Source of the DNA: Tetrahymena elliotti 4EA
Lineage: Eukaryota; Ciliophora; Oligohymenophorea; Hymenostomatida; Tetrahymenidae
DNA length: 64,000 nucleotides
Assembly (NCBI GenBank): GCA_000231825.2
Contig: JH720309.1
Span: 327,035 to 391,034 of the forward strand
Reading direction: 5' to 3'
Shown: piece by piece, positions 1 through 12,981 of the stretch
Numbering within the stretch: the stretch's first letter is position 1
Layout: each line of letters begins with the position of its first letter
Position numbers and translations under genes: made by a program
Notes under the pieces: model-generated
Seen by the model: the letters and a program-made list of their open reading frames with translations, nothing else
Told to the model about the DNA's origin: nothing
Databases searched by the model: none

Positions 1-2313
1 TTAAATTTAGTGAAAGAGAGATAGTAAGTTAACTTAAAACTTAACAAAAATTAAATAATTGAATTTACAAGTAAAGAATGTATGAAAGTTGATGTAAATA
101 TTTTTATTTTTTTAAATCAGTGCTAATTTTTAAAAAATAAAATGGAATAAATAATATTTGTGAGTCTAATTTAATTAATCATAAAAAATATATTTATTAA
201 ATAACTGGAAATTTGTGTTAATGAAAATTGAAAATAAATTTTGTCTTTAATTCTCTCAAATTAAGCTAACTAAAATCGTTAAAATAACAAATTTAAAATC
301 GTTAAAATAACAAATATAAAATCGTTAAAATAACAAATACTGTTTAGCACTTTATAATTTAGTAGAAAAAGTGTATAAATATAAAAGTTGACTAAAAATG
401 ATGTCAAAAATAAAATAAAGCAAAAGAATTTGAAAGAAATATGAGATTTTATGTTTGAGCTTCCATTTTTGGTTTTAAAAAATAAGATGATTGTAAAAGA
501 TTTTGTTTAGAGGAGCTGCAATTCATGTTGATTTGCTAAGAAAACAGATTAAAAAGATTATTATAAAGTCATTTTTAAAGTATCTTAGATCTTGCGTTTG
601 ATGTTATCTTTGTTAATGTGAGGAGTTATGGATTTGAAACAATTAAATGATGACTGTTCAGTGAAAACTGAGTGAGAGAATATATATTTTGAATAGATTG
701 AATGGCAATAAGTAATCAAATCCTAGATTTAATCTATCAAATGATCATAATATTAAAAAAAAAGATAAAAAACGTTTTAAGAGAAATCAAAATCTAAAAT
801 AGTGATCGTATTTTTTTGGATTTTTAACAAAACATTTTAAAAATGTAATTGATTTGAAAAAATGAAATAAAATTGAGTAGAAACAAAAAAATAGTTAAAA
901 TAATGAAGATTAACAAATTTCAATCTGAGCAATGAATTAGTTGAGAATAATTTGCTCTATTGATAGTAATTAAACATTTCAGACACTTGATAATACTTAT
1001 TCATCAATTTTTATTAACAAAAAAACAAATTGAACTGATTTTAGATGAAGGAATGAATAATTAAGTTTGTGATTAAAAGAAGAAAAACCAACAAATAAGT
1101 AATTTAATCTAATTTAATCTGAACTCAATAGAATTTAAAAAACCGAACTAAATTTTTAAGTGAATACATATTTAGTTTTATTTATTAAAAATTTTTGAAA
1201 AAATAGATGAAAAGCATTAAATGGTTTTCATATCTATTCATTTAAAATTAATCAACTGATTTACCTTTGATTTCTTTTGCTCATGTATTAATATTTTTGG
1301 GAAGATAAAATTAATATATGAGTTAGCTAGTTAGTCTATTTCGATTTTTACACTAAATATTGATTGTAGGGAAAATCTTTAAGATGATAACCTTTTATTT
1401 GAAAATACTAATAATACTCAGGTACTAGAATGAGGATTTGAGGTAAAGTAGATGATTCTAAGATTATGAGGAATTCAGATTAATTTTTTTAGAAACGAAG
1501 GGGCGCAATATTTCATTTAAAGCAAAAAAAAGAGGTTAAAAAAATGGCTGGAAGAATTGATAATTAACTCTGATAAACTGCTTGATTAAAAATTCAAAAA
1601 ATGTATTAATGTAGAAATTTCAGAATGAAAAGAAAAGAAGGAATTCGTAAGAGAGTGAAATAAATTAAAAAGAGAGATGAAGAGAGAGTGATAGGGTAAG
1701 GTAAAAAGATTATGTTTTAATTAAAAAAAGAAAACATATGAAATTAAAAGAGAGAGAAAATAGCTGAAAGAATAAGTGAAATTTTATTCAAATATGATTA
1801 AGGGGAGGATATTTATTAAAAATCGAATAATTTAAAAAATAAGATTATTCTTTTGCATCAAAAATAATTTACAGAGTCACTTTTGATATCGCACAAAAGT
1901 AATTTAATGAATTAAAAGCAAGAAAAAAAAAAAATTAATTCCTAAATAGAACATACATAAGGGCATTTCAAAATCACATATTAACGCTTTATGAAATAAA
2001 AAAAATTTTAATTAATTTACAAAAATTAAAAAACAAAAATCATAAAAGATAAACCAAATAATCAGGAATTGAGGAATTCAACTTTTTGACTTGTACTGAA
2101 GAAAGGAGGTAAAAGAAATATTCATTCATAAACGAACTTAAAAAGGAACCCACCAATAAATTACTAACTCAAGCCTAAACTAAATAAATAGCTTCTTCAT
2201 TTTTATTGCTCCTTTTAAAACTTGTCTCCTTTTATCTAATTACTTCCTTTCAGATTGAAATTCAATAAGTATTAGAATAAAACCTAATTACTTTTTGCTA
2301 AAAAATAAAAAAA
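1..2313. other. Spacer without recognised gene
   Basis: AT-rich sequence with no long TGA-free frame that has protein-like composition on either strand. The part from about 1400 to 1800 is purine-rich on the plus strand. The only ordered structure I noticed is a three-copy tandem repeat near 271-339. It probably contains the promoter and 5' leader of the gene starting at 2314, but no motif can be named. Confidence 0.6.
271..339. repeat. Three tandem copies of a 23-bp unit
   Basis: Three head-to-tail copies of a 23-base unit beginning taaaatcgttaaaataac lie at 271-293, 294-316 and 317-339. The copies differ only at the last position. They sit in spacer DNA about 2 kb upstream of the first gene. 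Function unknown. Confidence 0.9.
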
Positions 2314-4542
2314 ATGATCAACAGGTAACAAGTTATGCTCTAAGATTTAGAGCAGCTAATCATTCAAAATTAGTAAAAAGATGAGCTCCTTATGATGCTC
2401 GTGGCTCTTAATAAATAGAATCATTTCAATAGTGATCCTTAATATCATAACCTACTTCAAAATTTACAATAATAACAGTCTCATGGTAGTTTTTATTGTG
2501 TCCCTTCTCATTAAAATGCTTTGTTTAACAACAATCATCTTCCTCATTATGGTTTTGGTACTCATATTGGTAACCCATAGTTAACAAATCACTTAAACAA
2601 TATGGGAATGCTTAATTAAACTCCTCTTTACAGTTTAAATAATATTTAAGGCTAAAGTCAATTCGTAAAAAACACTGGCAATTTGTGCAGCAATAGTGTT
2701 TCAAGACTTAGTAATATGAGCAACGCTACCACTGCATCATCTCACTCTCAATTAAATAACCCCACCTCTGAAACAAATTTATTCTTTCCAGAATGTGGCT
2801 TTAACAGATTCTCAGATTTTTCTTAAGCAAAATGTATTAGAGATAGCGAAACAAAGAAGAATTTGGAGCTCTCTGATTTTTCTATGCAATTAGAAGAGAG
2901 CACTACACGAGCTAGCTTAAATAAAAATTAGATACCTCTCAGTCATTCTCCATTTTTTAATACCTAATTTGGTTTTGAAAAGACTCTTAATCATATGAAT
3001 AAAGAAGTTACTCAACCTTCCTCATAGCAATATTTCTTCAGTAAATAAGAAGAAGATGCTGATAATACCTAAAAGATTTAAATGAATGATCATAGATCTT
3101 CAGGTTAAAAAAAGTAATCTCTATCCAATAGAAATTCCAATTTTTCTTGTGGATATAAGCTAATTTCAAAGGACAACAGCAATAACTTTATGTCTAAAAT
3201 GAATAAAAATTCTTCTGTGAGTAGAATTGCAGATACTCTTACCTATATTTATACCTTTGAGCCTTAGAAGTTGGAATAAGGAAACTTATTAGAAGAATTA
3301 TTTTTCAATAACTAGAAATAATCTGAAGAGTAAAATAGCAAAAATTATTAGAAGAGTAACTCAGTGTAAATGAACACAACAATTATCTAATTAAATAGTA
3401 AAAATTGTGATGATCCTTTGGGGAATTTATCTAATCACTACGAAATTGGAAAAAGTGATGGTATGCAATATTCTTAATCAATTAGAAATAAGAACCAACA
3501 AGCTACTAAAAACTCGAACACTATTGAAGAAGACTTGAATTTCAACACTTAATTCCTTTCCAAGTCAATCAGCCTCTATAATATCTAATAAAAATTGGCA
3601 AATACAAAGTTGAGAGATGATGGAGAAGTTAAATCTATTTAGAGTGGCTTATTTGATTAAGATGAAGATTAAGATGAGTAAAATGACTTCTAAAAATTTG
3701 TCAAGAAAGGTCATTTATCTATTCGCTTAAATTTAAAGTTGGTCAATTTAATTGAAAATTTTTTGAAGAAGCAACTTTTGTTCTCCATTAATTCATAGAA
3801 AGATGATGAAAATAATATGAACGACAGATAAGAATTAACTTAAAAAACTTTGCCAATTAGTGAAAAGATAAAAACACTGAAGGGTTAGCTTGATTTTGAA
3901 GATGTTACAAGCCATATAAGCTTAGAAACAAATGTAAATGAAGAAGCATTAAAAAAGGAAATATAATAAATTTTACATAGTTTCAAAAGTAATCACAAGG
4001 TCTATTTTAAGAAAGTTCGTTCACAAAAGGAAATGCTTAAAGACACAAAATTCCACAATCTGAATAAGAGAATAATGAGAGTATTACTAAGTATTCTAAA
4101 CAATCCTATTATTCTTTAATTGAAAGTTCCTTAGCCCATTTTTAAGTTCTTCCACACAATGAGTAGTAAATTGGTGCATTCTTCAAAGAAACTTATAAAA
4201 AATACAATTGTCAACGACTAGTATTCTCATGCTCATTATAATACTATGTTTTTGCAAATTTCCTCATCTAATTATCAAAAACTGAGCTAATCCCAATCTG
4301 ATATTGAGTTACACAAAATTATTTATGATATTGATCTTTCTCTTCCATACAGCCAAAATTATTTTGAAATCCAAAAAACAAATATTTTAAAGTAATATAT
4401 TTATCTTATTTTAGACAGAACTTTGCGTCTAAACGATACCTCTCATGATTCACCTATCCAAGCCATTAGATCCATGTATATTGAAAGAGTTATAAAGGGT
4501 ATGGAAAAAATGAATGCTGGAAAGATTGTTCAACGCTTTTGA
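2314..4542 (+). CDS. Asn/Gln/Ser-rich protein of unknown function (742 aa)
   Basis: One uninterrupted frame of 743 codons runs from ATG 2314 to TGA 4540-4542. It contains dozens of in-frame TAA and TAG codons, so it exists only under the ciliate code and is the clearest demonstration of that code here. The first two thirds are low-complexity (Asn, Gln, Ser, runs of His) and probably disordered. From about residue 460 the composition becomes Leu/Ile/Lys-rich and more helical, with segments such as HLSIRLNLKLVNLIENFLKK and a C-terminal part around YIYLILDRTLRLND that looks folded. I recognise no catalytic motif, signal peptide or membrane segment. No intron is needed. The function is unknown; a regulatory or scaffold role is only a guess from composition. 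Confidence 0.85.
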
Positions 4543-7500
4543 AAAATTAGTTTTTCTGACTTTGCTAGTTATAGTAGTTAATGCTAATTTCAGGTAAAAA
4601 GAAATCTGAAAAGTTTATTAAAATAAGCTGGCAAATTAAAAAAAAATATAACCTGTGCTGCCATAGATTTAACCTTTCCCCTCCATTAATTTATCTATTT
4701 TTATATAAAAACATTCCTAATTATAACAACCATAATATTAATTAACCAATAATTCAATTCATTCACTCATTTTAAATTATCCCTTTCACAAATAATAATC
4801 ATACCAAATTAATAAATTTACTTTACTTTCACTTCTTTACTCCACTTAAAACTTAACTAAGATTTATCTTTAGCCAGGACTTTCATAAAACAAAATAATT
4901 CACTCTCTACTTTTATTAAGATATAGAAATGTCTTATTTTTAGAAGCAAAACACAAAAACAATCTTCTAATAAAAATCTTAAGTTTACTTAAAAATACTT
5001 CTAAGACTTTATAATTAAGGTTATTTCTGAATTTTCTGTACAGAACAAGGCTAATATAAATCTAATATGCTTGAAAGAAAGTCACTATTACTCACTTTAC
5101 TCATTCATCTCTATTACTTATTAACTCCTTTCTCAATCATTCAATCAGTATATTAACTATTAAACAATATCTTTATTGTGATAATTTACTTCTTTTAGCT
5201 TAGAGAAAAAGAAAAGACAATCAATAAAAAGGAAGCGATAAAGCAAATAAATACCTTAGCAAACAAAACAAATAGTTTAAATTGTTAAAATTTGCTGTAA
5301 ATTATATATTTTTATATTTTGTTGCAACAAAAATAATTATTTGAAATTAATCAAACAAACAAAAAACAAACAAAAACTAAATTCCTTGTTTAAGCCCATT
5401 TTTTTCTAAGGCCTCATAAGCTGGAAAATGCTGAAACCAATAATTTCTACTCTATTATTTACACAGGAATTTCTCTTTTTTTTGTGATTAATGACTTTAA
5501 ATTGAGTTCCATCAGAATTATCATATTGATTGATTGAATCTGTTTTTTTAATTAACTCTATACATATTTATTTAAGTGATATTCACTTTATAAAAAGAGC
5601 AAATCCTCAAAATCAAATAATTTCTTTGGGGAAGGAACAAAGCCAATTAAATTTTGAGATAAAAAAATCAAAATACAAATAAACAATTTCTTTCAAAATG
5701 AATAAAATTTTGATTTAATAATTTAATAAATGAATTAATAATAACTATGTATTTTTTCAATCTTAGGTCTTGAGGTGCTGTATTTTTTTAAACAACTATC
5801 TTTTTTGTCTTTAATTCTTTTATATTTCTTCTTTATTTTGTATCTCATCTATTTGATGTAAGAAAAAAAAATCTAAAGCTTATCTTGAGTAACTCTAAAA
5901 AAAGTGTTTGAATATCACAAAAGCGAAAAAAAAATAAAATTGAAATTTACTTAAACAAGATCTTTGATTTCATTCTTTTTATGCCTCAAAACTATCAAAA
6001 ATAAATTCATATTTTCCATCCATAAGTCTTAGTAGCTTAGTTCATCCTTGATTAATTAATAATATCTAGTTTAATTTATTGTTCTTTCTTTTTTTCACTC
6101 AATGAATCATTCATTGATAAGACAGCTTTCTTTCTTTCTGGCTCATTTACTAATAAGTCTGAAGGCAAATTTTGAAGAAATTGATTTTCATTAAGCACAT
6201 TAAAATTTAAATAAAAAGATATTGAGTGTGTAAACTTTCCATTTAAAAATAATGATTAATTTAATTAAGCTATTAGCTTATATCTATGTAAATTCAATAA
6301 AAAGAAAATAAAAGAATATCTATCTCTCAGTGTTCTGAAAAAATTTACAAATTTACTTGTTATGATACCATAAAGAAATGATTGTTTGCAAATCTAAAGC
6401 TATTTAAAGAAATAAGGTTGCTTGTAATCAAAATTTAATTAAAAATTGCAAGCTTTATTCACCATAAAATAAATAGAAAACATCTGCATGAATTGAATGA
6501 TTTAGGGGTGGGATTATTTCTAATTAAAGGCACTTTCTTCTCATATTTTTATAAAAAATATTCATTCCGATTGCATAACTTTTTTTACTTGTAACAATAA
6601 AATTAGTTATATTAAGAAATAACTATCTATTTCTATCTGTTTTACAAAACAGATAATTAAAGAAATCATCAATTCACTATTTCCACTCTTATTTTTCTTA
6701 TTTTTTTCCATCACTATAAACACAAACTTGCTCAACATTACTTATTGATTTGTAAATAAATATTAAAGTATCATCATTCTTTAAAAAATTAGCCCACTAT
6801 GCAAGAATACTCTTTGACAATCCTATCAATTTTTTGTTCCTTATTCAAACTGGAGTTTATCTAACCCTCATGATAAGTTTAAAATATTTCATACTCAAGC
6901 TCATAATAATTGATTCAATGAAATTATAATTAATTGCACTTCCTTCACCTTCTCTCATCTAATCTTTTATTGCAATGCCTATCCTAAATATGCAGCTTTA
7001 CAATTAAAATTAACATCTCTTACAGTAATATACTGATTTAATCTTAATCTAAAGAATTTTAAATTGTTCCTCCTTTAATTTTCAATTAAGATCTCTAAAA
7101 AAACATAACCTTTCCTATTACTTCCATTTACTTAATTACTCAACTTTAAGCAATACAGTACTTTAAAATTGATTTATTTAAACTAAAAATATTTAAAATG
7201 CATCCAATATCCTCTTCTATTTTTGGTGGAGTATTTGCACAAACCCACTGCATTAATATGCATTGTTAATATATAAAACAAAAGGCTATAAAATATAAGA
7301 ATAGATAAATTTTTGCTGATCAAAAAAGGTAAGCAAAATCAAAGATAAATATGAGTATTATCAAGTCTATAAAAATAGAAATACTTTTTTTTTCACCTTT
7401 TTCTACCTCTCAAATAAATATATATTATAAATTCAAATAAATCAGCTAAAAACTACATCTTTAATCTTTATTTACGAAGCACCCTTTCTTGTCTTAAATT

Positions 7501-10500
7501 TATCCATATGAAAACTTTTATTGATGTTTTTGATTATTTTTGCTAAATGTTAATAACTTCTTCCCATTTTTTGCATCAAAATTACAAAATTTCTGAGTTA
7601 TTATTGTCCTATGAGTTTCAGATTTACATACTTTTTAGTATATTTTTTTCTTTCTTTTAATCGAAAAATAGATCCGGGATATTGATTATTGAATGAACAT
7701 AATCAAATTTAACACAGCAACAAAATGTGAAAAAAAATAGGATTTTTGATTTTTTAAAAGCCTTCAATTTTTAATGGAGTAATTATTAGTTAGTTGAAAG
7801 ATGAATTTTTCTGTATTCTTTATCAAATTTATTTTATAAAAGAGTAAGGCTTACCTATTGATTTTCATTATCTGATTTAAAAGTGAATACTATGAATTTA
7901 TGCAAAATAAATAGTAATTACTGTATTTTTTTCGTCATTAAAATCACTATACTTTGTTAATAGAAGACAAAAAAAAAAATTAAAAATACTTAAATTAACT
8001 ATTAATTTTTTTAATAAAAATAAATTTGATACATTTTTGATTTACCAATAAATAAATATATATCCAATCAAATAAAATAAATCATTTCAAACATCATAAA
8101 ACAAAAGAATTTCATAAACTGATTAAAAAATGATTATGTTTAAATCAAAATAGTAATAGTATTTCAGATTCATGAATAACTTCCTGATTCTTTTTCGAAT
8201 TTAAAAATGTCAGGTATTTTAAAATGGAGAATAATTTCTTCTGAAAAATACAATTTTTCAAGAATTATCCTTTATGCTAATCAAAACCTTATGAACTGTA
8301 TAGATATTTATTTTTTTTAAATAAACTGGTGTTAATAATTCACTCAGCAGCTTTTCGACTAAAAAATGAATAAAATAAACTAAAAATTTTTAAAAATATT
8401 GCTTAAAAATTTTAAGTAAAATGAAAATTATCTTGTAAAATATTTTTTCATCCACCTCCCAATTTATTTTTGTAAATTTTCTCTTGATAGCAAACAAAAT
8501 ATGTTTCTTTCTTTGATAAAAAAAATATAAAAATTAAATCAATCTTTAAGCTTATTTATCCCTGCTTTTTTTATTTTTTAATGTAGAAAACAAGTTGTTC
8601 AAATTTACTTTACTATGCTTTTTTAGCGCTTTTATTCTTCAAAAACTCAACAATTGTCAATTTTAAACATGTTCATCCTCTTTTACCACTAAAATAAAAA
8701 AATAAATTTCCTTTAGAATAAAAAGGCTGCAGTTTTTTTTTCATTTCTTTTAGACTTACAATTAGTTCTCACTATTTGATTTAATAATTTAAATTTGATA
8801 TATTTTTTAGGATTTATTCCAAACTTGCAACTTTTAATAAAAACAAATATCTGAACAAACTGGGTTGTCAAATATGATATGAAGATAGGAGAAACATAAT
8901 ATCTGATAGAAAAATCTCAATTTATCTAATGTTCTTAATTTTATTAAAATAAGATAAATTTTGATACTGGTAATAAGCTTTTCTTTTTGTTTTTGTAAAT
9001 GTTTTATTTTATGTCTTTCTTTTGTTGTTTGAAACAAATTTCAAAAATTTTCTTGAGCAACTGTGTTAGATTTTTTTCCACCTTTTTATCTTTAGAAAAC
9101 TAATAAATAAAAATGAGTAAATTTTACAAAGCTTGTAGGATAAAAATTAATATTGCACAATTAATATTTTTATTAATGACTACTATTTAAATTTCTTTGG
9201 AACTAAAAGGATTAAAAATGTGTTTAATATTATATTTAACTATTTTGGGATGAATTCAAGTCTATTATTTTTTTTTAATAAAAGTAATATCACTATCACC
9301 CAATTTTATTTGATATTGTAAACTGTTTTAAATTGTTTTAAGAAATAATCAAATTTTATCAATAGACAATTTTCCTTTAAACAAAAATAAACTAAATCTT
9401 ACCATCATAAAGAATATCATTCAACATCTTTAATTATTTTTCCATCATTCTTGAAGATTATTTTTGTTAATATTTTTTTATGATTAATTCATGATGTATT
9501 TTTTATCTCATAAATTAAAAAGTTAAAGAAGTGATTTATTTGCAATGCATTTTAAACATTCGAAAAGTTTGTTTCTTTTTTTCAGATTAAACTATTTTTG
9601 ATTTGAATGATTATGTTTTTTATTTCCTTAAAACTTTATTGCATTACTTACATTTAGAGGTATTTTTGATGTATAAATATTTTTGAAATTATTTTTCTAC
9701 AAATCAATAAATAAATTTATTAATAAATAGGTTTATATTTAATTTTGTAAATATAATATGAGTGTCATAATGGTGTCTCAGACTATTTGTGCTTTTCTTT
9801 ATCTAAGATTTGAAGAATCCAAATTGGGAGAGTGATTTTTCAAATAAGAAAAGTTTTTTTTTTTCTTATTATAAATTTATTATTTATATACCAATATTTT
9901 TTAAAAATTAATCTTTTTTATTTGCAAATTGATGTTATCCTTTTTATTTGTAATTTACAAAAACAAATAAAAATTATTTAAATATTTACAATAAAAAACT
10001 GAGGAAACAAAGGCTCCAATTTTGGACTAGTTTATTTAAAAAGTAAAAGATTTCAACTTAAGTCTTTCAAAAACTTTTCTTATTTCAAAAATATTCTGAA
10101 AAAAGTAAAACTCTAACCTTATTTGTTTCAACAGTCGAGCAATGGTTGATTGGAAAAATATCAGCATATTATTAGAATAAAAATTGTTTGATAATTTTTT
10201 TTAATAAAAAATATCTGAAATATTCAAAGAGGAATTTTTAAATCCTCAACTTTTCAAAATATGTTTTTTTATTTAGCAAATTTTAGTGCATATTATTTTA
10301 ATTGAAGAAACTCTTTCATTATGTTTTATTATTTAATTTAATTAGATTTAAAATAGAACGAAATAAGAGTCCTATTTATTTTAAATTTTAAATTAAATTT
10401 ATTGTGTTTATTAAAAAGTATTAAAAAATTAAAATTTTACTTAATTTCTTTAATTTGAATTCTTTCTAAAATGGTTGATTTTATAAAAGAAATTTTAATA

Positions 10501-11050
10501 TTTTTCGATGTTTGCTATTATTAAAATAAATAGATTTTTTTCAATATTATTTTAATAAATTGCTATTAGGGTGTTTTAAAAATTAAATATTTTTGGTAGA
10601 AGAAATCATAATTATAATATTTGTAAATTAAAAGAAGGCAAAAGAAGAATATTTATTCTGGTGAAAATGGAAGGAGCAGTAAAAAATAAATAATAGAAAT
10701 TATAAATGGATAGCTAAAATAATAATAATTACAAGAATGAATGAAATAATGATTTATTTGCCATTATCTCGATATTTTGATACTATGAAACAGCCTGATA
10801 CATAGCAGAATGAATGAAATAATTAAAATATGAATTATTGATAGATTGAATGAAATGATTAGCAATCAAGTGAAATTTTTGTTTATTGTGACAAAAATTA
10901 AATTAAAAATCTTTGCTTTACAAAACAACTTAAAAAGTAATAAGAAAATATCTAAAATCAAAGAAACATTTATAAAATACTAATTAATATAAAAAAGAGG
11001 AAAAAAAAATAATAAATAACATTATTATTGATTTGGTAAAGTAATAAAAA
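4543..11050. other. 6.5-kb spacer, no gene recognised
   Basis: Very AT-rich with many homopolymer runs and TGA codons in all frames at short intervals. A 46-codon frame starting with ATG near 9112 is hydrophobic and has no supporting feature. About 4640-5260 and 6660-7150 are pyrimidine-rich on the plus strand, like untranslated or spacer DNA. This is the longest gene-free stretch of the window. Confidence 0.55.
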
Positions 11051-11593
11051 ATGAAGTCTGAATGCCATTTGTGTTAAATGACTGTTTAAAATCTTGCCAA
11101 GTGTACTAAGACACGTTGTCGTAACTTTTTCTGCGAGAAATGCATTTAAGAAAATTTCGATTGTGATTTTACCTATCATGGTTCTTATAAAGAAGGTTGT
11201 TGGGTTTGCTACGCTTGTTAAAATGTTTGCAAATGCAAGCTTTGTAAGGGAGAATTGATTATACATAATAAGAAGTCTCTTGCTAAGCGCAAAAATAAGA
11301 TTATCCATATGCTTGACCAGCTTGCTTAAGTAGAAAAAAGTAACTCTTTCATTACCAATAGCTAAGGATTTGAAAAGGAGAAAGATTCTAGCGAAGAGTG
11401 TATATCTCATCCTCATGATTACGAAAAGGGAATTACATAAGAGGAAAAGGAAACAATAAATAATATGGTTAAATAAAATTTAAAACAACCCAGAATGTTG
11501 AACTAAAGAATAACGAAATCTCTTCCAGCTTACAGCAAAGAATACCACTCAAATAAATTCTACAGAAGAAAAATGTTGTTAAAAGCCATGTGA
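11051..11593 (+). CDS. CDCA7-type zinc-finger protein (zf-4CXXC_R1 domain, 180 aa)
   Basis: Single-exon gene, ATG 11051 to TGA 11591-11593. Residues 5-67 carry a run of Cys pairs: CHLC, then two isolated Cys, FCEKC, then WVCYAC and CKCKLC. This is the pattern of the zinc-finger domain of CDCA7 and JPO2/R1 proteins, including the WVC.xC...C.C..C ending. In vertebrates CDCA7 binds DNA and activates the chromatin remodeller HELLS; some related plant proteins fuse the domain to a JmjC demethylase. Here the domain is N-terminal, followed by a charged, Lys-rich tail of about 110 residues with no second domain. Full-length CDCA7 has an N-terminal extension that is absent here. Likely a nuclear chromatin protein. 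The domain call rests on cysteine spacing, and the role is inferred. Confidence 0.8.
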
Positions 11594-12981
11594 GCTTCTT
11601 AAAAATAATAATGATTGATTAATTGAATAATCAATTACTACTTATATAAAATTAACTTTATAATGATTGATGGTGGTTGAATTACTAAATAGCATAATAT
11701 ATATCTAAAAAATTTACTAAAAAATATGAACATAAACAATAAGCAACCTTGTCTTATATTCTGAATCAGTAATTAAAATAAATATTTTCTTCATCTGTCA
11801 AAATGCAATCAAAATGTTTAGATCTGCTAAATTTTGGAATTAATTTATCTAATTTTTATATTACTCACAAACTTAAAAAAATCAAGAAACAAAAGTTAAA
11901 AAGTCTATTCTGAATAATTAACTTGCTAATTATGAAATGAAATATTATTTATCACATTTATATTATCTTTTTTTGTTATTCATTTTATATCTCTAAAATT
12001 TTTCTATTTTACCTTATTATTAAGATTTTGTGTTTTTTTGCTGAATCTTCCTTTTTTTAAAATTAAACTGATAAATTAATATGATTTCTCTCATTTTTTA
12101 CCCATTTATAAAATCTATTTTCCTTTCAAAACAAAAGCTGAGCTCATTAAATATTTATTGCTTTAGATTTCCAAACTTAATATCTTTTGTCTAAAAAACA
12201 AAAATTGACAACTAACTATTTTTGAAAGTCAAAATTTAAATTTGATTTCTATTCTTTTTACTCTTAATAATTATTCATCAAGTAGATCATCAATCATCTA
12301 TTAGTCTATTTCAAGCTATGAAAACACTTATGGATTGAATTCATTTCTTCTATATTAAATTATAAAAATTCAATTATTCACATGTTCTTTTTTACCAAAT
12401 TAAGAACTTACTGTTTCGATCATAATATTTTCTGAATTTTCAAGACTGTAAATGAAGTTTTTACCAAAGGAAAAAAGTATCAATTTATATTTTAAATAAA
12501 TTCAAAAAAAATTGAACTTTTTATTTAATATTTTGGAAACTATTATTAATTAGTATTCTGCTAGATTTAAGTTATCTTTTTTTAATAAAATAAATTTACA
12601 GAGAAAAATAAATAAATTTTTGAACAATTTAAATTGAAAAATGATGAATGAATTCGACCTTTAAAAGAAAATAAAATAATTTTAATAGAAATTATTTAAA
12701 AATGTTCAATATTTTTGTAGAATTTTAATTTAAATTTTATCATCCATTCATGAATTAATTAATCTTATTTCTACCAACTCAAATTAACCAGAAAAAGTAT
12801 AAAGTCAACACAAATTAAATATTTTGATAAATTTAAAAGAAACAAGAATGAAAGAATATATTAATTGCAGAATAAGCTTTATAAATCATATAAAAATGAG
12901 CAAGTAACAAAGAAACTTACTAAATAACTATTTTTAAATATATTTTATATTTCTGAAAAATCTATTTTTAAATAATTTTTA
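11594..12981. other. Spacer between convergent genes
   Basis: About 1.4 kb of AT-rich DNA between the 3' ends of the plus-strand zinc-finger gene and the minus-strand gene ending at 12982. It should hold both polyadenylation regions. No gene or repeat recognised. Confidence 0.6.

Noticed and set aside
10970..11416. 148-codon minus-strand frame over the zinc-finger gene
   Set aside because: Shadow of the plus-strand Cys-rich gene, whose cysteine pattern is a known domain.
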